DNA from: Bosea sp. 29B
GTDB lineage: Bacteria > Pseudomonadota > Alphaproteobacteria > Rhizobiales > Beijerinckiaceae
Direction: 5' to 3'
Assembly: GCF_902506165.1 (NCBI RefSeq)
Contig: NZ_LR733817.1
Location: forward strand, 3,209,937 to 3,273,936
DNA length: 64,000 bases
The notes beneath the pieces are model-generated. The model made no database searches, was not told the DNA's origin, and saw nothing but the letters and a program-made list of their open reading frames with translations. Shown here one piece after another: positions 1 through 9,071 of the stretch. A program made the translations under genes and the position numbers. Numbering within the stretch: position 1 is the stretch's first letter; each line of letters opens with the position of its first letter.

Positions 1-22
1 CGCACGGGCTTGATCGGCCTGA

Positions 23-1264
23 TCAGGCCGGCAGCGGGCGTGATGATCCGTCCGCCTCCGTCGCCTCGGGTTCCTGCGAGATCGGCGCCGTCATCGGGTC
101 GATGATCGCGAAGGGGCGCTCGGACATCTGCTCGGGCGCGGCGCGCTGGCGTATACGCAGCGCCGCCAGGGCGGCGAGCAGGGCGCTGATCGCGGCCATG
201 AAGTAGATGAGCCCGTTGATGTCGAGCCGCGCCATCACCTGGGCGCCGAGCAGCGGGCCGAGCGCGGAACCGATGCCGCTGACCAGGATCAGCCGGCCGC
301 TCACCGCGACGACGCGGTCCTGCGGCATGCGGTCGAGCGCATGCGCGACGCAGACCGGATAGAGCGTCGACATGAAGCCGCCGAGCAATGCGGCGACCGG
401 CAGCACTGCGCCGAGATGGCGCGGCACGAGGTTGAGCGCGACGGCTGCCATGGAGAAGCCGAGCGCCAGCCCCGCGAGGACGATCCGGCGGTCGCCGCGA
501 TCGGAGAGGCGGCCGATCGGCACCTGGAAGGCGAAGCCGCCGAGCACAGCGACCAGCATGAACAGCGCGATCGTCTCCTGGGGGATAGCGTTCCGAGCCA
601 TCCAGGCCGGGAACAGCGCGTAGAAGGCGCTGCTGATCATGCCGGCGATCACGCAGCCGATCACCGAGATCGGCGCCTGCCGCGTCAGCTCGCCATAGGG
701 CAGCGAGGCCTCTGACGGCAGTGTCGGCGCTTCCGCGCGTGTCGTGCTGACCATTACCAGCGCCAGCGCGAACAGCGCGACGATGATGTTGAACGGGACC
801 GCGCTCTCGACCGGGAGCTTGCCGATCAGCAATTGCCCGGCGGCCAGCGCCAGGAAGGTGCCGACCATGTAGATCGAGAAGATGCGGCCGCGCTGTTCCG
901 GCAGGGCCTTGGCGTTGAGCCAGCTCTCGGTGGTGATGAACAGGCCGACGCAGCCGATGCCGATCGCCATCCGGCAGGCGATCCAGCCCGCCGGCGAAAC
1001 GAAGAGCGGCATCGCCGCAGTCCCGACCACGACCATGCCGGCGAAGGCCGCGTAGGCGCGGATATGGCCGATGCGCTGGATTACGCGCCCGCAGCCGACG
1101 GCGCCGATGGTGAAGCCGATGAAATAGGCGCTGAGTACCAGCCCGGTCAGCGTCGGGCCGAAGCCCTCGCTCGTCAGGCGCAGCGACAGGAACGTGTTGA
1201 AGAAGCCGTTGGCGAGCTGCACGAGGCTCGTCGCGGCGATGAGCGTTCCGATCTGCACGAGCAC
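23..1264 (-). CDS. MFS transporter (YcaD-like)
   Basis: A 413-residue major facilitator with about 12 hydrophobic segments and a hydrophilic C-terminal tail of about 40 residues. The first helix begins almost at the initiator Met. The loop after helix 2 carries GRVIQRIGHIRAY, and the middle of the protein has the cytoplasmic loop-8 type motif GRLSDRGDRR (a GxLaDrxGrR variant), both typical of MFS carriers. The helix with TTESWLNAKA in the first half is characteristic of the YcaD-like branch. The substrate cannot be read from the sequence. It is transcribed away from the left edge and is separated from rmuC by about 95 bp, so it may share or follow that transcript. Family call is firm; substrate unknown. 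Confidence 0.85.
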   Translation of the reverse strand: MLVQIGTLIAATSLVQLANGFFNTFLSLRLTSEGFGPTLTGLVLSAYFIGFTIGAVGCGRVIQRIGHIRAYAAFAGMVVVGTAAMPLFVSPAGWIACRMAIGIGCVGLFITTESWLNAKALPEQRGRIFSIYMVGTFLALAAGQLLIGKLPVESAVPFNIIVALFALALVMVSTTRAEAPTLPSEASLPYGELTRQAPISVIGCVIAGMISSAFYALFPAWMARNAIPQETIALFMLVAVLGGFAFQVPIGRLSDRGDRRIVLAGLALGFSMAAVALNLVPRHLGAVLPVAALLGGFMSTLYPVCVAHALDRMPQDRVVAVSGRLILVSGIGSALGPLLGAQVMARLDINGLIYFMAAISALLAALAALRIRQRAAPEQMSERPFAIIDPMTAPISQEPEATEADGSSRPLPA

Positions 1265-1359
1265 GGCTGGCGGCCTCCGATGCGGTCTGGGAAGGCCTGC
1301 AACTCAACGCCGGAATGTGATCTCGCCATGGCGACCGGGACGAATAGCGTCGCGCCGCG

Positions 1360-2544
1360 TCACTCCGCCGCCTTCAGCCTCTCAGCCTTGGCGAAGGGTA
1401 GCTGCGGCTCGTTCGGCCTGACGTCGTCGAATTCGAGCGCGCCGATCTTCTCGGCCCGGCCGGTGACCTTTCCGGTCGAGGTCTTGATCTGGGCGACGTC
1501 GTCTTGCGCCTGGCGGAAGTGGCTGTCGAGCTTGTCGACCCGGTCGCCGAGGCGGCGGACATCGTCGAGCAGCTTGCCGACTTCGGACTGGATCACCTGC
1601 GCTTCCTCGCGCATGCGCGCATCGCGTACCAGCGACTGCATCAGCTGGATCGCCAGCGCCAGCAGCGAGGGCGAGACGATCATCACGCGTGCCCGGTGCG
1701 CCTTCTGGATGATATCGTCGAAATGCTCGTGCAGGTCGGCATAGATCGCCTCCGACGGCACGAAGAGCAGCGCCATGTCCTGTGTCTCGCCGGGCAGGAA
1801 ATAGCGTTCGGCGATGTCCTTGACGTGCTGGCCGACATCGGCGCGCACCCGTGCCGAAGCCTGCTTCTTCGCCTCCTCGCCGCGTGCCTCGCGCAGCATG
1901 GTGAAGCTCTCCAGCGGGAATTTCGCGTCGATGACGAGGCCGCGCCCGTCGCCCGGCAGGGTGACCAGACAGTCCGGTCGCTTGCCGGTCGAGAGCGTTG
2001 GTTGAAACGAGAAGAAAGCCGCTGGAAGACCGTCGCGGATGATCGCCTCCATCCGGCCCTGGCCATAGGCGCCGCGCGCCTGCTTGTTGGCGAGCACGTC
2101 CTTCAGCGTCACCACTTCGCTGGTGAGCTCGGTCAGGTTCTTCTGGGCGTTGTCGATGACGGCCAGGCGCTCCTGCAGCTTGCCGAGGCTCTCATTGGTC
2201 TGGCGGACATTCTGTTCCAGCCCGGCGCCGACCTGCTGGCGCAGGCCGTCCATCCGTTCGGCCATGATGCGGGCGAGGTCGCCCTGCCGGGTCGAGAGGA
2301 TCTCGGCCATCGTCTGCATGCGGCCGCTGAGCTCGGCCTGCTGCCGGTTCATCTCGGCGACCTTGTCGTCCATCTCGCGAGCACGCTCGGCCGCCATCGC
2401 CGCCTCGATCTCGCGCCGGCGCGCCGCGCGCCAGGACGAAAGCAGTGCCAGCACCAGCAAAGCGAGCGTCAGTCCGGCGAAGCCGAAGGCAGCCTCGGCC
2501 CAGTTCACGGGGCGCTCCAGCAGGACGAAGGCGATCTGGTTCAT
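1360..2544 (-). CDS. rmuC: DNA recombination protein RmuC
   Basis: This 394-residue protein has an N-terminal membrane anchor (about residues 20-42) followed by a long Ala/Glu/Gln-rich coiled coil (about 43-150). The conserved RmuC nuclease-like domain comes next, with RGAYGQGRMEAII and the hallmark GLVIDAKFPLESF stretch, then a second helical region. RmuC limits recombination between short inverted repeats and is proposed to act as a nuclease at DNA structures. Length and domain order match the family. It is divergent from def, and the intergenic region holds a perfect alphaproteobacterial SOS box, so damage induction is likely. A cytoplasmic, membrane-tethered location is inferred from the anchor. 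Confidence 0.93.
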   Translation of the reverse strand: MNQIAFVLLERPVNWAEAAFGFAGLTLALLVLALLSSWRAARRREIEAAMAAERAREMDDKVAEMNRQQAELSGRMQTMAEILSTRQGDLARIMAERMDGLRQQVGAGLEQNVRQTNESLGKLQERLAVIDNAQKNLTELTSEVVTLKDVLANKQARGAYGQGRMEAIIRDGLPAAFFSFQPTLSTGKRPDCLVTLPGDGRGLVIDAKFPLESFTMLREARGEEAKKQASARVRADVGQHVKDIAERYFLPGETQDMALLFVPSEAIYADLHEHFDDIIQKAHRARVMIVSPSLLALAIQLMQSLVRDARMREEAQVIQSEVGKLLDDVRRLGDRVDKLDSHFRQAQDDVAQIKTSTGKVTGRAEKIGALEFDDVRPNEPQLPFAKAERLKAAE

Positions 2545-2578
2545 GCCGCAAGCCTACACGATCTCGGCCGTAAATCTA

Positions 2579-2593
2579 GAACATAAGCGGAAC
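2579..2593. promoter_or_regulatory. SOS (LexA) box upstream of rmuC
   Basis: Direct repeat GAAC-N7-GAAC with the exact spacing of alphaproteobacterial LexA operators. It lies 35 bp upstream of the rmuC start. It fits in the 17-bp spacer of a possible minus-strand promoter (TAGATT as -10 at 2573-2578). It also abuts the -35 of the def promoter, so it could influence both genes. Confidence 0.65.
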
Positions 2594-2596
2594 AGT

Positions 2597-2625
2597 TTGA
2601 CCGCTTCGTCACAAGTGCTTATGTC
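2597..2625 (+). promoter_or_regulatory. Predicted sigma-70 promoter of def-fmt-truA
   Basis: TTGACC, 17-bp spacer, TATGTC, ending 33 bp before the def start codon. An 8-bp inverted repeat (ACATAAGC at 2581-2588, GCTTATGT at 2617-2624) brackets the -35 region and overlaps the SOS box and the -10. Confidence 0.5.
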
Positions 2626-2658
2626 GCGGCAACTCCTGAAAACGTCCCAGAGCGCCCT

Positions 2659-3192
2659 ATGGCTATCCGCCCCCTCGTCATCCTGCCCGACTCGATGCTG
2701 CGCAAGGTTTCCGCACCGATCGGCGACATCACGCCGGAGATCCGCAAGCTGGCGGACGACATGCTGGAGACGATGTATGACGCGCCGGGAATCGGCCTCG
2801 CCGCGATCCAGGTCGGCGAGCCAGTCCGCCTTGTTACGCTGGACGTCTCGAAGAAGGCGGAGGAAGGCGAGGAGCAGGAGCGCGAGCCGATGGTCCTCAT
2901 CAACCCCGAAGTGACCTGGCGCTCGGAGGAATTCAGCTCCTATGAGGAGGGCTGCCTCTCGATCCCCGAATATTACGAGGAGGTCGAGCGGCCGGCGCGG
3001 GTCAAGGTCACCTATCGCGATCTCGACGGCAAGGCGCAGGAGATCGAGGCCGATGGCCTGCTCGCCACCTGCCTGCAACATGAGATCGACCATCTCAACG
3101 GCGTGCTCTTCATCGACTACCTGTCACGGCTGAAGCGCGACCGAGTCAACAAGCGCTTCGCCAAGGCGGCGAAACGGGAGAGCGCGGCCTGA
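2659..3192 (+). CDS. def: Peptide deformylase
   Basis: This 177-residue enzyme removes the formyl group from the N-terminal Met of nascent proteins. All three family motifs are present. GIGLAAIQ spans residues 44-51. EGCLS contains metal-ligand Cys99. HEIDH at 141-145 supplies ligands His141 and His145 and catalytic Glu142. The Arg/Lys-rich C-terminal tail is typical of class I bacterial deformylases. The next gene, fmt, begins 20 bp downstream, giving the classic pair that formylates and later deformylates initiator Met. Start is the ATG right before the conserved N-terminal strand ([10 protein letters not shown]). Confidence 0.97.
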   Translation: MAIRPLVILPDSMLRKVSAPIGDITPEIRKLADDMLETMYDAPGIGLAAIQVGEPVRLVTLDVSKKAEEGEEQEREPMVLINPEVTWRSEEFSSYEEGCLSIPEYYEEVERPARVKVTYRDLDGKAQEIEADGLLATCLQHEIDHLNGVLFIDYLSRLKRDRVNKRFAKAAKRESAA

Positions 3193-3211
3193 CCGGTCGG
3201 GGCAAAACACT

Positions 3212-4141
3212 ATGAGCTTGCGCGTCATCTTCATGGGCACGCCGGATTTCGCCGTGCCCACCCTGACCGAGATCATCGGCCAGGGCCACGAGGTCGTCTC
3301 CGTCTACACCCGCGCTCCGGCGCCGGCCGGGCGCGGCATGGAGCTGCGGCCCTCGCCGGTCCAGGTCACGGCCGAGCGCTTCGGCATCCCGGTGTTCTCG
3401 CCGAAGACGCTGAAGACGCCCGAGGCGGTCGAGATCATGGCCTCGCACCAGGCCGATGTCGCCGTCGTCGTCGCCTATGGCCTGATCCTGCCCAAGGCGA
3501 TCCTGGAGGTGCCGGAACTCGGCTGCCTCAATCTGCACGCTTCGCTGCTGCCACGCTGGCGCGGTGCCGCGCCGATCCAGCGAGCCATCATGGCGGGCGA
3601 TGCCGAGACCGGCGTCTGCGTGATGAAGATGGAGGAGGGGCTCGATACCGGCCCCGTCGCCATGGTCGAGCGGCTTGCGATCGACGGCAACGCCACGGCC
3701 GGCGACATGCATGACCGGCTCGCCGGCCTCGGCGCCGACCTGATGGTCCGGGCGCTCGCCGCGCTCAGCCGCGGCGGCCTGCGCTTTACGCCGCAGCCGG
3801 AGGAAGGCGTCACCTATGCCAGCAAGATCGGCAATGACGAGGCCAGGCTGAGCTGGAACCGGCCGGCGCAGCAGGTTCATGACGTCGTGCGTGGTCTCTC
3901 GCCTTTCCCCGGCGCCTTCGTCGAGGTCGATCTCGGCAAGGGACCGGAGCGCTTGAAGCTGCTGCGCACTGCCCGCGCCGGCGGAGCGGCCGAGCCAGGC
4001 ACGCTGCTCGACGATGACGGCACCATCGCCTGCGCGGTCGGGGCGGTGAAGCTCCTCCAGGTCCAGCGCGCCGGCAAGGGGCCGATGAGCGCGCAGGAGT
4101 TCCTGCGCGGCGCGCGGCTCTCGGCGGGTGCGAAGCTGTAG
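3212..4141 (+). CDS. fmt: Methionyl-tRNA formyltransferase
   Basis: This 309-residue enzyme transfers a formyl group from 10-formyl-THF to initiator Met-tRNA. The N-terminal Rossmann-type domain starts with [13 protein letters not shown]. The catalytic region [16 protein letters not shown] contains Asn107 and His109, and Asp145 lies in the EGLDTGP motif, completing the N-H-D triad. The C-terminal OB-like domain (about 205-309) includes the usual [22 protein letters not shown] segment. Length is normal for the family. It lies between def and truA, 20 bp and 2 bp from its neighbours, so the three are surely one operon. Confidence 0.97.
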   Translation: MSLRVIFMGTPDFAVPTLTEIIGQGHEVVSVYTRAPAPAGRGMELRPSPVQVTAERFGIPVFSPKTLKTPEAVEIMASHQADVAVVVAYGLILPKAILEVPELGCLNLHASLLPRWRGAAPIQRAIMAGDAETGVCVMKMEEGLDTGPVAMVERLAIDGNATAGDMHDRLAGLGADLMVRALAALSRGGLRFTPQPEEGVTYASKIGNDEARLSWNRPAQQVHDVVRGLSPFPGAFVEVDLGKGPERLKLLRTARAGGAAEPGTLLDDDGTIACAVGAVKLLQVQRAGKGPMSAQEFLRGARLSAGAKL

Positions 4142-4143
4142 CG

Positions 4144-4881
4144 ATGCCCCGCTACAAGCTCGTCATCGAATATGACGGCACGCCCTTCTCAGGCTGGCAG
4201 CGCCAGCTCAACGGGCCGTCGGTGCAGCAGAGCGTCGAGGAGGCGATCGAAGCCTTCTGCGGCCACGCCGTGCGCCTGCATTGCGCCGGGCGGACCGATG
4301 CCGGGGTCCACGCCACCCACCAGGTCGCCCATGTCGATCTCGACAAGGACTGGCGCACCGATGTGGTGCGCGACGCCAGCAATGCCCGGCTGAAGCGCCT
4401 GCCGGTGGCGGTGCTGAGCGCGCAGGCGGTGCCCGAGACCTTCGATGCCCGCATCTCGGCCACGCGTCGCTACTACATCTACCGTATCCTCGACCGGCGG
4501 GCGCAGCCGGCGTTAGACGCCAACCGGGTCTGGCATGTCCCGGTCAAGCTCGACCATGAGGCGATGGATCGCGCCGCCAAGGCGCTGATCGGCCATCACG
4601 ACTTCACGACCTTCCGCGCCGCCGAATGCCAGGCCAATGGCCCGATGCGCACGCTCGATCGGTTCGATTGCCGGCGCGAGGGCGCCGAGATCGTCGCCTA
4701 TGTCCATGCCCGTTCCTTCCTGCATCATCAGGTCCGCTCCATGGTCGGCTGCCTGAAGATGGTCGGCATGGGGCGCTGGCCGGAGAACAAGGTCGGCAAG
4801 GTGCTGGCGGCGCGCGATCGCTCGCAATGCGCCGCACTGGCGCCGCCCAGCGGGCTCTATCTGGCAGGCGTGGATTACTGA
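4144..4881 (+). CDS. truA: tRNA pseudouridine(38-40) synthase TruA
   Basis: This 245-residue protein isomerises uridines 38-40 of the tRNA anticodon stem. The catalytic aspartate is Asp52 in the motif AGRTDAGVHA. The N-terminal strand YKLVIEYDGTPFSGWQRQ and the C-terminal motif FLHHQVRSMVG are conserved TruA features. The start codon lies 2 bp after the fmt stop, so translation is probably coupled. The 3' end runs into a double-hairpin repeat that may also end the transcript. Confidence 0.96.
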   Translation: MPRYKLVIEYDGTPFSGWQRQLNGPSVQQSVEEAIEAFCGHAVRLHCAGRTDAGVHATHQVAHVDLDKDWRTDVVRDASNARLKRLPVAVLSAQAVPETFDARISATRRYYIYRILDRRAQPALDANRVWHVPVKLDHEAMDRAAKALIGHHDFTTFRAAECQANGPMRTLDRFDCRREGAEIVAYVHARSFLHHQVRSMVGCLKMVGMGRWPENKVGKVLAARDRSQCAALAPPSGLYLAGVDY

Positions 4882-4890
4882 GAGCCACCC

Positions 4891-5037
4891 CGTCTTTCCG
4901 GGGCGCCGCGGAGCGGCGAGCCCGGAACCCAGAGCCGATGCCATCTCCAATGAGGAGTGGCCGTGTCCCGAGTCTTTGCGATCAAGCGCATCTGTTCTGG
5001 TTTCCGGGCTCAGACCTGCGGCCTGTCCCGGAATGAC
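4891..5037. repeat. Double-hairpin intergenic element (copy 1)
   Basis: Two stem-loops with the same 7-bp stem (TTCCGGG/CCCGGAA) lie at 4896-4927 and 5002-5033; the first has further GC-rich inner pairing. The element ends in ATGAC, like the copies at 18689, 20532 and 60018. It sits between the convergent truA and membrane-protein genes and could act as a bidirectional terminator. Confidence 0.55.
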
Positions 5038-5046
5038 CGTGAGCGA

Positions 5047-5634
5047 TCAGAACCCGGCCAGCCCGAAAATCTTCAGCACCGTGTAGTCGGCGAGCACGCT
5101 GGCGCAGGCGATCGCGCCGGCGACGCCGCCCTGCGCGCCGAAGGTGGCCCTGGCGACGCAATAGCGCAGCCTGAGCACGATCGCGGCGAAGGCGAGGCTC
5201 TGGAAGCCGGCGATGCTCGGATTCGACCAACCCAGCGCGAACACCGTCGCCGGCACCGCCATCAGGGCTGCCGAGAGGATGCCGGCCCAGTTCCAGGCGA
5301 TGACGAAGCTGGTGAAACGGGGATTGCGGGTGAGGCCGGGCGCGAGCCCGACCAGCAGCGCCGGCACCGCGAGGATCGCCAGGACCTCCGCCGTGACGAT
5401 GGCTGCGATCAGGCCCGGTGCATCGAACAACCCGCCGCTGTTGGAGAGGCCGGCGAGCGTGCGCTCGGCCGCCAGCACCGGGATCATCGAGGGCACGACC
5501 AGCACCAGCGCGAGATAGGAGCGCCAGAAGCCTTCGCGGCTGAGGTCGAGATCAGGCAGGGCTTTCGCGTCGGCCCGCAGCAGGCGCCAGGAGGCAGCGA
5601 GCGATCGCGTCACATCGTCGGCAGCAAGCCTCAT
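5047..5634 (-). CDS. Small multi-pass membrane protein, unknown function
   Basis: This 195-residue protein has a hydrophilic N-terminus of about 35 residues and about five hydrophobic segments (near 41-61, 77-100, 108-133, 140-160 and 168-190). It resembles small Yip1/DUF-type inner-membrane proteins, but I cannot assign a family with confidence. A perfect palindrome (ATTAGAC-TTTC-GTCTAAT) lies 26 bp upstream of its start codon and may be an operator. It follows dapE on the same strand after a 66-bp gap. Confidence 0.7.
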   Translation of the reverse strand: MRLAADDVTRSLAASWRLLRADAKALPDLDLSREGFWRSYLALVLVVPSMIPVLAAERTLAGLSNSGGLFDAPGLIAAIVTAEVLAILAVPALLVGLAPGLTRNPRFTSFVIAWNWAGILSAALMAVPATVFALGWSNPSIAGFQSLAFAAIVLRLRYCVARATFGAQGGVAGAIACASVLADYTVLKIFGLAGF

Positions 5635-5659
5635 GGCCCAACCCTCCGGACGTCACGAT

Positions 5660-5677
5660 ATTAGACTTTCGTCTAAT
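5660..5677. promoter_or_regulatory. Operator-like palindrome
   Basis: Perfect 7-bp inverted repeat ATTAGAC/GTCTAAT around TTTC, between dapE and the downstream membrane-protein gene. The form TTAGAC-N4-GTCTAA resembles TetR-family operators. It has no T-tract, so a terminator is less likely. No regulator gene is adjacent. Confidence 0.35.
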
Positions 5678-5700
5678 TGTGGGCGTCAGGGTCGGTTCCG

Positions 5701-6903
5701 TCAAGCCTGCTGCGCTGCAGCGAAATAGCCCGCCAGTAAACGATGCGTGATCCGCTCCAGCGTGACGAGGTCGGTGACGGCGACCCGCTCGTCGATCTGG
5801 TGCATGGTCTGGCCGACGACGCCGTACTCGACCACCGGGCAGTAGTTCTTGATGAAGCGGGCGTCGGAGGTGCCGCCGGTCGTGGACAGGGCAGGGCGCT
5901 TGCCGGTCTCGGCTTCGACGGCCTCGGCGACCATCGCCACGAACGGTCCCGGCTGGGTCAGGAAGGCCACCGCATTGGTCGGCTCGAAGCTGATCTCGTA
6001 GCGCACGGTGTTGCCGGCCGCCTCGCGCAGGCGGCGCTCGATCTCGGCCGCGAGCGTCTCCGGTGTCCAGAGGTCGTTGAAGCGGATGTTGAACACCGCC
6101 TTGGCGTGCGCCGGGATCACGTTGGTCGCGGGATTGCCGACATCGAGCGTCGTCACTTCGAGATTGCTCGGATCGAAATGCTCGGTGCCGGCGTCGAGCG
6201 GCGTTGCGTCCAGCGCTGCCAGCAGCCGGACCATGTCGCGGATCGGGTTCTGGGCGAGGTGCGGGTAGCCGACATGGCCCTGAATGCCCTGGACGGCGAG
6301 CTTGCCGGTCAGCGAACCGCGCCGGCCGATCTTGATCATGTCGCTCATCGCCGCCGGATTGGTCGGCTCGCCGAGGAGGCAATGGTCGAAACGCTCGCCG
6401 CGAGCGTCGGCCCAGGCGAGGAGCTTGACCGTGCCGTTGACGGCGGGGCCTTCCTCGTCGCCGGTGACGAGGAAGGCGATCGAGCCCGGCGCATCCGGAT
6501 TGGCGCGGCGATAGCGGATCGCGGCGCAGACCATGGCGGCGAGCCCGCCCTTCATGTCGCAGGCGCCGCGGCCAAAGAGTGTGCCGTCGACGATGTCCGC
6601 GGCGAAGGGATCATGCGTCCAGGCGGCGAGGTCGCCGGGCGGGACGACATCAGTATGGCCGGCAATGACAAAGACCGGGCCTTCGCTGCCGATGCGGGCA
6701 TAGAGGTTCTCGATGTCCGGCATGCCGGGTTCCGAGAAGGTCGGTCGCTCGACGCTGAAGCCCTCGGCGCTCAGTACGGCATCGAGCAGCGTCAGCGCGC
6801 CGCCTTCGGCCGGCGTCACCGAGGCGCAGCGGATCAGGGCCTGGGTGAGGGCGACCGGATCGGTGGGGTCGAAGGCGAGGGGGGCGGGTATGCTTGGGCT
6901 CAT
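5701..6903 (-). CDS. dapE: Succinyl-diaminopimelate desuccinylase
   Basis: This 400-residue M20-family metallohydrolase makes LL-diaminopimelate and succinate from N-succinyl-LL-DAP, for lysine and peptidoglycan synthesis. The zinc and catalytic residues are visible: His83 and Asp85 in GHTDVVPPG, bridging Asp116 in DMKGG, and Glu150/Glu151 in GDEEGPA. A dimerisation lid domain follows around 180-290, and the [10 protein letters not shown] motif near the C-terminus supplies the last ligand region. It is about 20 residues longer than the E. coli enzyme, mostly at the N-terminus. The start codon overlaps the stop of the upstream DUF805 gene by 4 bp, so the two are coupled. Confidence 0.95.
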   Translation of the reverse strand: MSPSIPAPLAFDPTDPVALTQALIRCASVTPAEGGALTLLDAVLSAEGFSVERPTFSEPGMPDIENLYARIGSEGPVFVIAGHTDVVPPGDLAAWTHDPFAADIVDGTLFGRGACDMKGGLAAMVCAAIRYRRANPDAPGSIAFLVTGDEEGPAVNGTVKLLAWADARGERFDHCLLGEPTNPAAMSDMIKIGRRGSLTGKLAVQGIQGHVGYPHLAQNPIRDMVRLLAALDATPLDAGTEHFDPSNLEVTTLDVGNPATNVIPAHAKAVFNIRFNDLWTPETLAAEIERRLREAAGNTVRYEISFEPTNAVAFLTQPGPFVAMVAEAVEAETGKRPALSTTGGTSDARFIKNYCPVVEYGVVGQTMHQIDERVAVTDLVTLERITHRLLAGYFAAAQQA

Positions 6904-7328
6904 CGAGCCGGTTTAGCAGCCCCGGTTTGCTCCGCAAGCGCCGCGTCGCGGCCGACGCCCGGCATCAGGCCGAGATCGACCAGCGCGACCAGCCAGGCCA
7001 TCGTCGAGATCGCGACCAGCGAGGGCGCCCAGGCATAGCCGAGCAGCGGCTGCACTTCTCGCGGCAGCACGATGGCGCAGACCAGGAGGATGCCGAACAG
7101 CGATGAGCCGCCCCGGTCGGCGGCGCGCTTGGCTGCCAGCGCTGCCCAGGGAAACAGAGCGAAGGCATTGGCGAAGGCGACGATCTTCGCTGCGGCATAT
7201 TTGTCCGCGACCTGTGGCGCAGCCCACTGGACCGCCAGCAGGCAGAGGGCGAGCGCGATGCTGCCGAGCCAGAACTGGCGCAGGCCGATCCGGCCATCGA
7301 GATCGGTGAACAGGCGGATTGCGGACAT
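6900..7328 (-). CDS. DUF805-family membrane protein
   Basis: This 142-residue protein has the DUF805 layout: a short cytoplasmic start with [11 protein letters not shown], a first hydrophobic pair, a conserved [12 protein letters not shown] loop like the family's RLHDxG loop, and further hydrophobic segments near 75-120. The function of the family is unknown. Its stop overlaps the dapE start (ATGA), so it leads a two-gene unit with dapE. The region upstream (7329-7561) is divergent from the RNase D gene. Confidence 0.75.
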   Translation of the reverse strand: MSAIRLFTDLDGRIGLRQFWLGSIALALCLLAVQWAAPQVADKYAAAKIVAFANAFALFPWAALAAKRAADRGGSSLFGILLVCAIVLPREVQPLLGYAWAPSLVAISTMAWLVALVDLGLMPGVGRDAALAEQTGAAKPAR

Positions 7329-7561
7329 GGGTCAAGCTCCGATCCTGCATTCTCGCACGGAGAGGGGCTGGAATGAAGCTTATGGTGAATAAAAGGTTAA
7401 TGCGCTCGAACCGGTTGTTCTGGCAGAGAAAATGCTTGAACCCGGCGGAGCGCGCCGCTAGCTGCGAGACGTACTCCGGATTTGAAGGGGGCCATTCGGC
7501 GTGATTGGCGGATGGCAGTTTGAGTGAGCGGCGCATCGCGCCGCCGAGCGAGGTTTTGGGC

Positions 7562-8176
7562 ATGACCATCCGTCTGCACCGCGGCGATCTTCCCGATGGG
7601 TTCGAACCGGGCCCGATCCTGGCGATCGACACCGAGACGCTCGGCCTCAACCCTCAGCGCGACCGGCTCTGCGTGGTGCAGCTCTCGCGCGGCGACGGCA
7701 CTGCCGACGTCGTCCAAATCCCGAAGGGCGCCCGGGCGCCGGCCAATCTCTGCCGCATCCTCGCCGATCCCGGCGTGCTGAAGCTGTTCCACTTCGCCCG
7801 CTTCGACATCGCTGCGCTTGAAAAGGCCTTCGGCGTCGTCACCGCGCCGGTCTATTGCACCAAGATCGCCTCCAAGCTGGTGCGCACCTATACCGACCGC
7901 CACGGGCTGAAGGATCTCGTCCGCGAGCTCCTTGGCGTCGAATTGTCGAAGCAGCAGCAATCCTCGGACTGGGGCGCCGACACGCTGACCGAGGCGCAGC
8001 TCGGCTATGCCGCCTCGGACGTGCTGCATCTGCATGCTCTGAAGGCGAAGCTCGATGTGATGCTGGAGCGCGAGGGCCGCGCGCATCTCGCCAAGGCCTG
8101 CTTCGACTTCCTGCCGGCGCGCGCCGAGCTCGATCTCGCCGGTTGGCCGGAGGTCGACATCTTCGCGCATACGTAA
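7562..8176 (+). CDS. rnd: Ribonuclease D-type 3'-5' exonuclease
   Basis: This 204-residue DEDDy exonuclease consists of the catalytic domain alone, without the HRDC domains of E. coli RNase D. The active-site acids are Asp23 and Glu25 (AIDTETLGL), Asp82 (ARFDIA), and Tyr149 with Asp153 (YAASD). The short form is common in alphaproteobacteria and is expected to trim structured RNA 3' ends. I chose the ATG at 7562 because an AGG ribosome-binding site lies about 8 bp upstream. An in-frame TTG at 7505 would add 19 non-conserved residues. Confidence 0.9.
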   Translation: MTIRLHRGDLPDGFEPGPILAIDTETLGLNPQRDRLCVVQLSRGDGTADVVQIPKGARAPANLCRILADPGVLKLFHFARFDIAALEKAFGVVTAPVYCTKIASKLVRTYTDRHGLKDLVRELLGVELSKQQQSSDWGADTLTEAQLGYAASDVLHLHALKAKLDVMLEREGRAHLAKACFDFLPARAELDLAGWPEVDIFAHT

Positions 8177-8292
8177 AGTTGATGTATCTGGGCTAGGGTC
8201 ATCCGTCTGGCGGTCGCCGGACCGGTCGCTGCTGCCCGTCGGCATGCCCGGTTCGACATGAAAAAGCCGCCGGTGGCTGGCAATGGGCGGGC

Positions 8293-9030
8293 ATGAGCTT
8301 GGCGATCACAACTCCTGAGACACGCAGTCCGGCGGCGATTCGGGCGCAGATGCGGCAGAGCGCCTTCCAGGCCGCGCGCCGGCATTCCGCGCTCGTGCGT
8401 CTGCTCCGGCGCCTGATTCCGATCGGGGCGATCGCCGCGGTGGTGGGGTTGATCATCGTTCCCTTCCTCAACCCTCTGCGCCATGCCGGCAATTTTTCGC
8501 TGGGCGGGATCAGCCTGTCGGGCGGCAAGGTGGTGATGGAAACGCCGAAGCTCGCCGGCTATCGCAAGGACAACAGTCCTTACGAGGTTACGGCGGAATC
8601 GGCCCTGCAGGACGTCCGCAATCCCACGCAGATCGAGCTCGTGCAGATGGTGGCGCGGGTGCTGATGAAGTCCGAAGGCTGGATCAACATCAATGCCCGC
8701 AGCGGCCTTTTCGACCAGACGAAGGAGAAGCTGAAGCTGGTCGACGACGTGAAGATCCGCACCGATTCGGGCTATGATGTCCGCATGCGCACCGCCGACG
8801 TCGATTTCAAGGCCGGAACCGTCAACTCGCGCGAGCCGGTGAAGGTCAATCTCGGCACGACGACGGTTGACGCCGATACGCTTGACGTGAAGGACAATGG
8901 CGCGCTCATCACCTTCGAGGGGCGCGTGCATGTCCTGATCGAGAATGCGCCGGCCCGCAGCCTGGCCGGCCCGGAGCGCGAGGGCAGCACGCCCAATCTC
9001 GAAGCTCTTCGCCCGGCTGCCAAGCCGTGA
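8293..9030 (+). CDS. lptC: LPS export protein LptC
   Basis: This 245-residue single-pass protein has a cytoplasmic N-terminus of about 40 residues, one membrane helix (about 43-62) and a periplasmic beta-jellyroll domain. The domain is rich in the alternating pattern expected of LptC/OstA folds, for example LSGGKVVMETPKLAGY and YDVRMRTADVDFKAGTV. LptC takes lipopolysaccharide from the LptB2FG transporter and passes it to LptA. The next gene is lptA, whose earliest possible start overlaps this stop codon. Position before lptA, lptB and rpoN is the standard alphaproteobacterial order. Confidence 0.9.
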   Translation: MSLAITTPETRSPAAIRAQMRQSAFQAARRHSALVRLLRRLIPIGAIAAVVGLIIVPFLNPLRHAGNFSLGGISLSGGKVVMETPKLAGYRKDNSPYEVTAESALQDVRNPTQIELVQMVARVLMKSEGWININARSGLFDQTKEKLKLVDDVKIRTDSGYDVRMRTADVDFKAGTVNSREPVKVNLGTTTVDADTLDVKDNGALITFEGRVHVLIENAPARSLAGPEREGSTPNLEALRPAAKP

Positions 9031-9071
9031 GATCATCGCATCCAGCCATGCAGGTCAGCTACAGGTCACCG

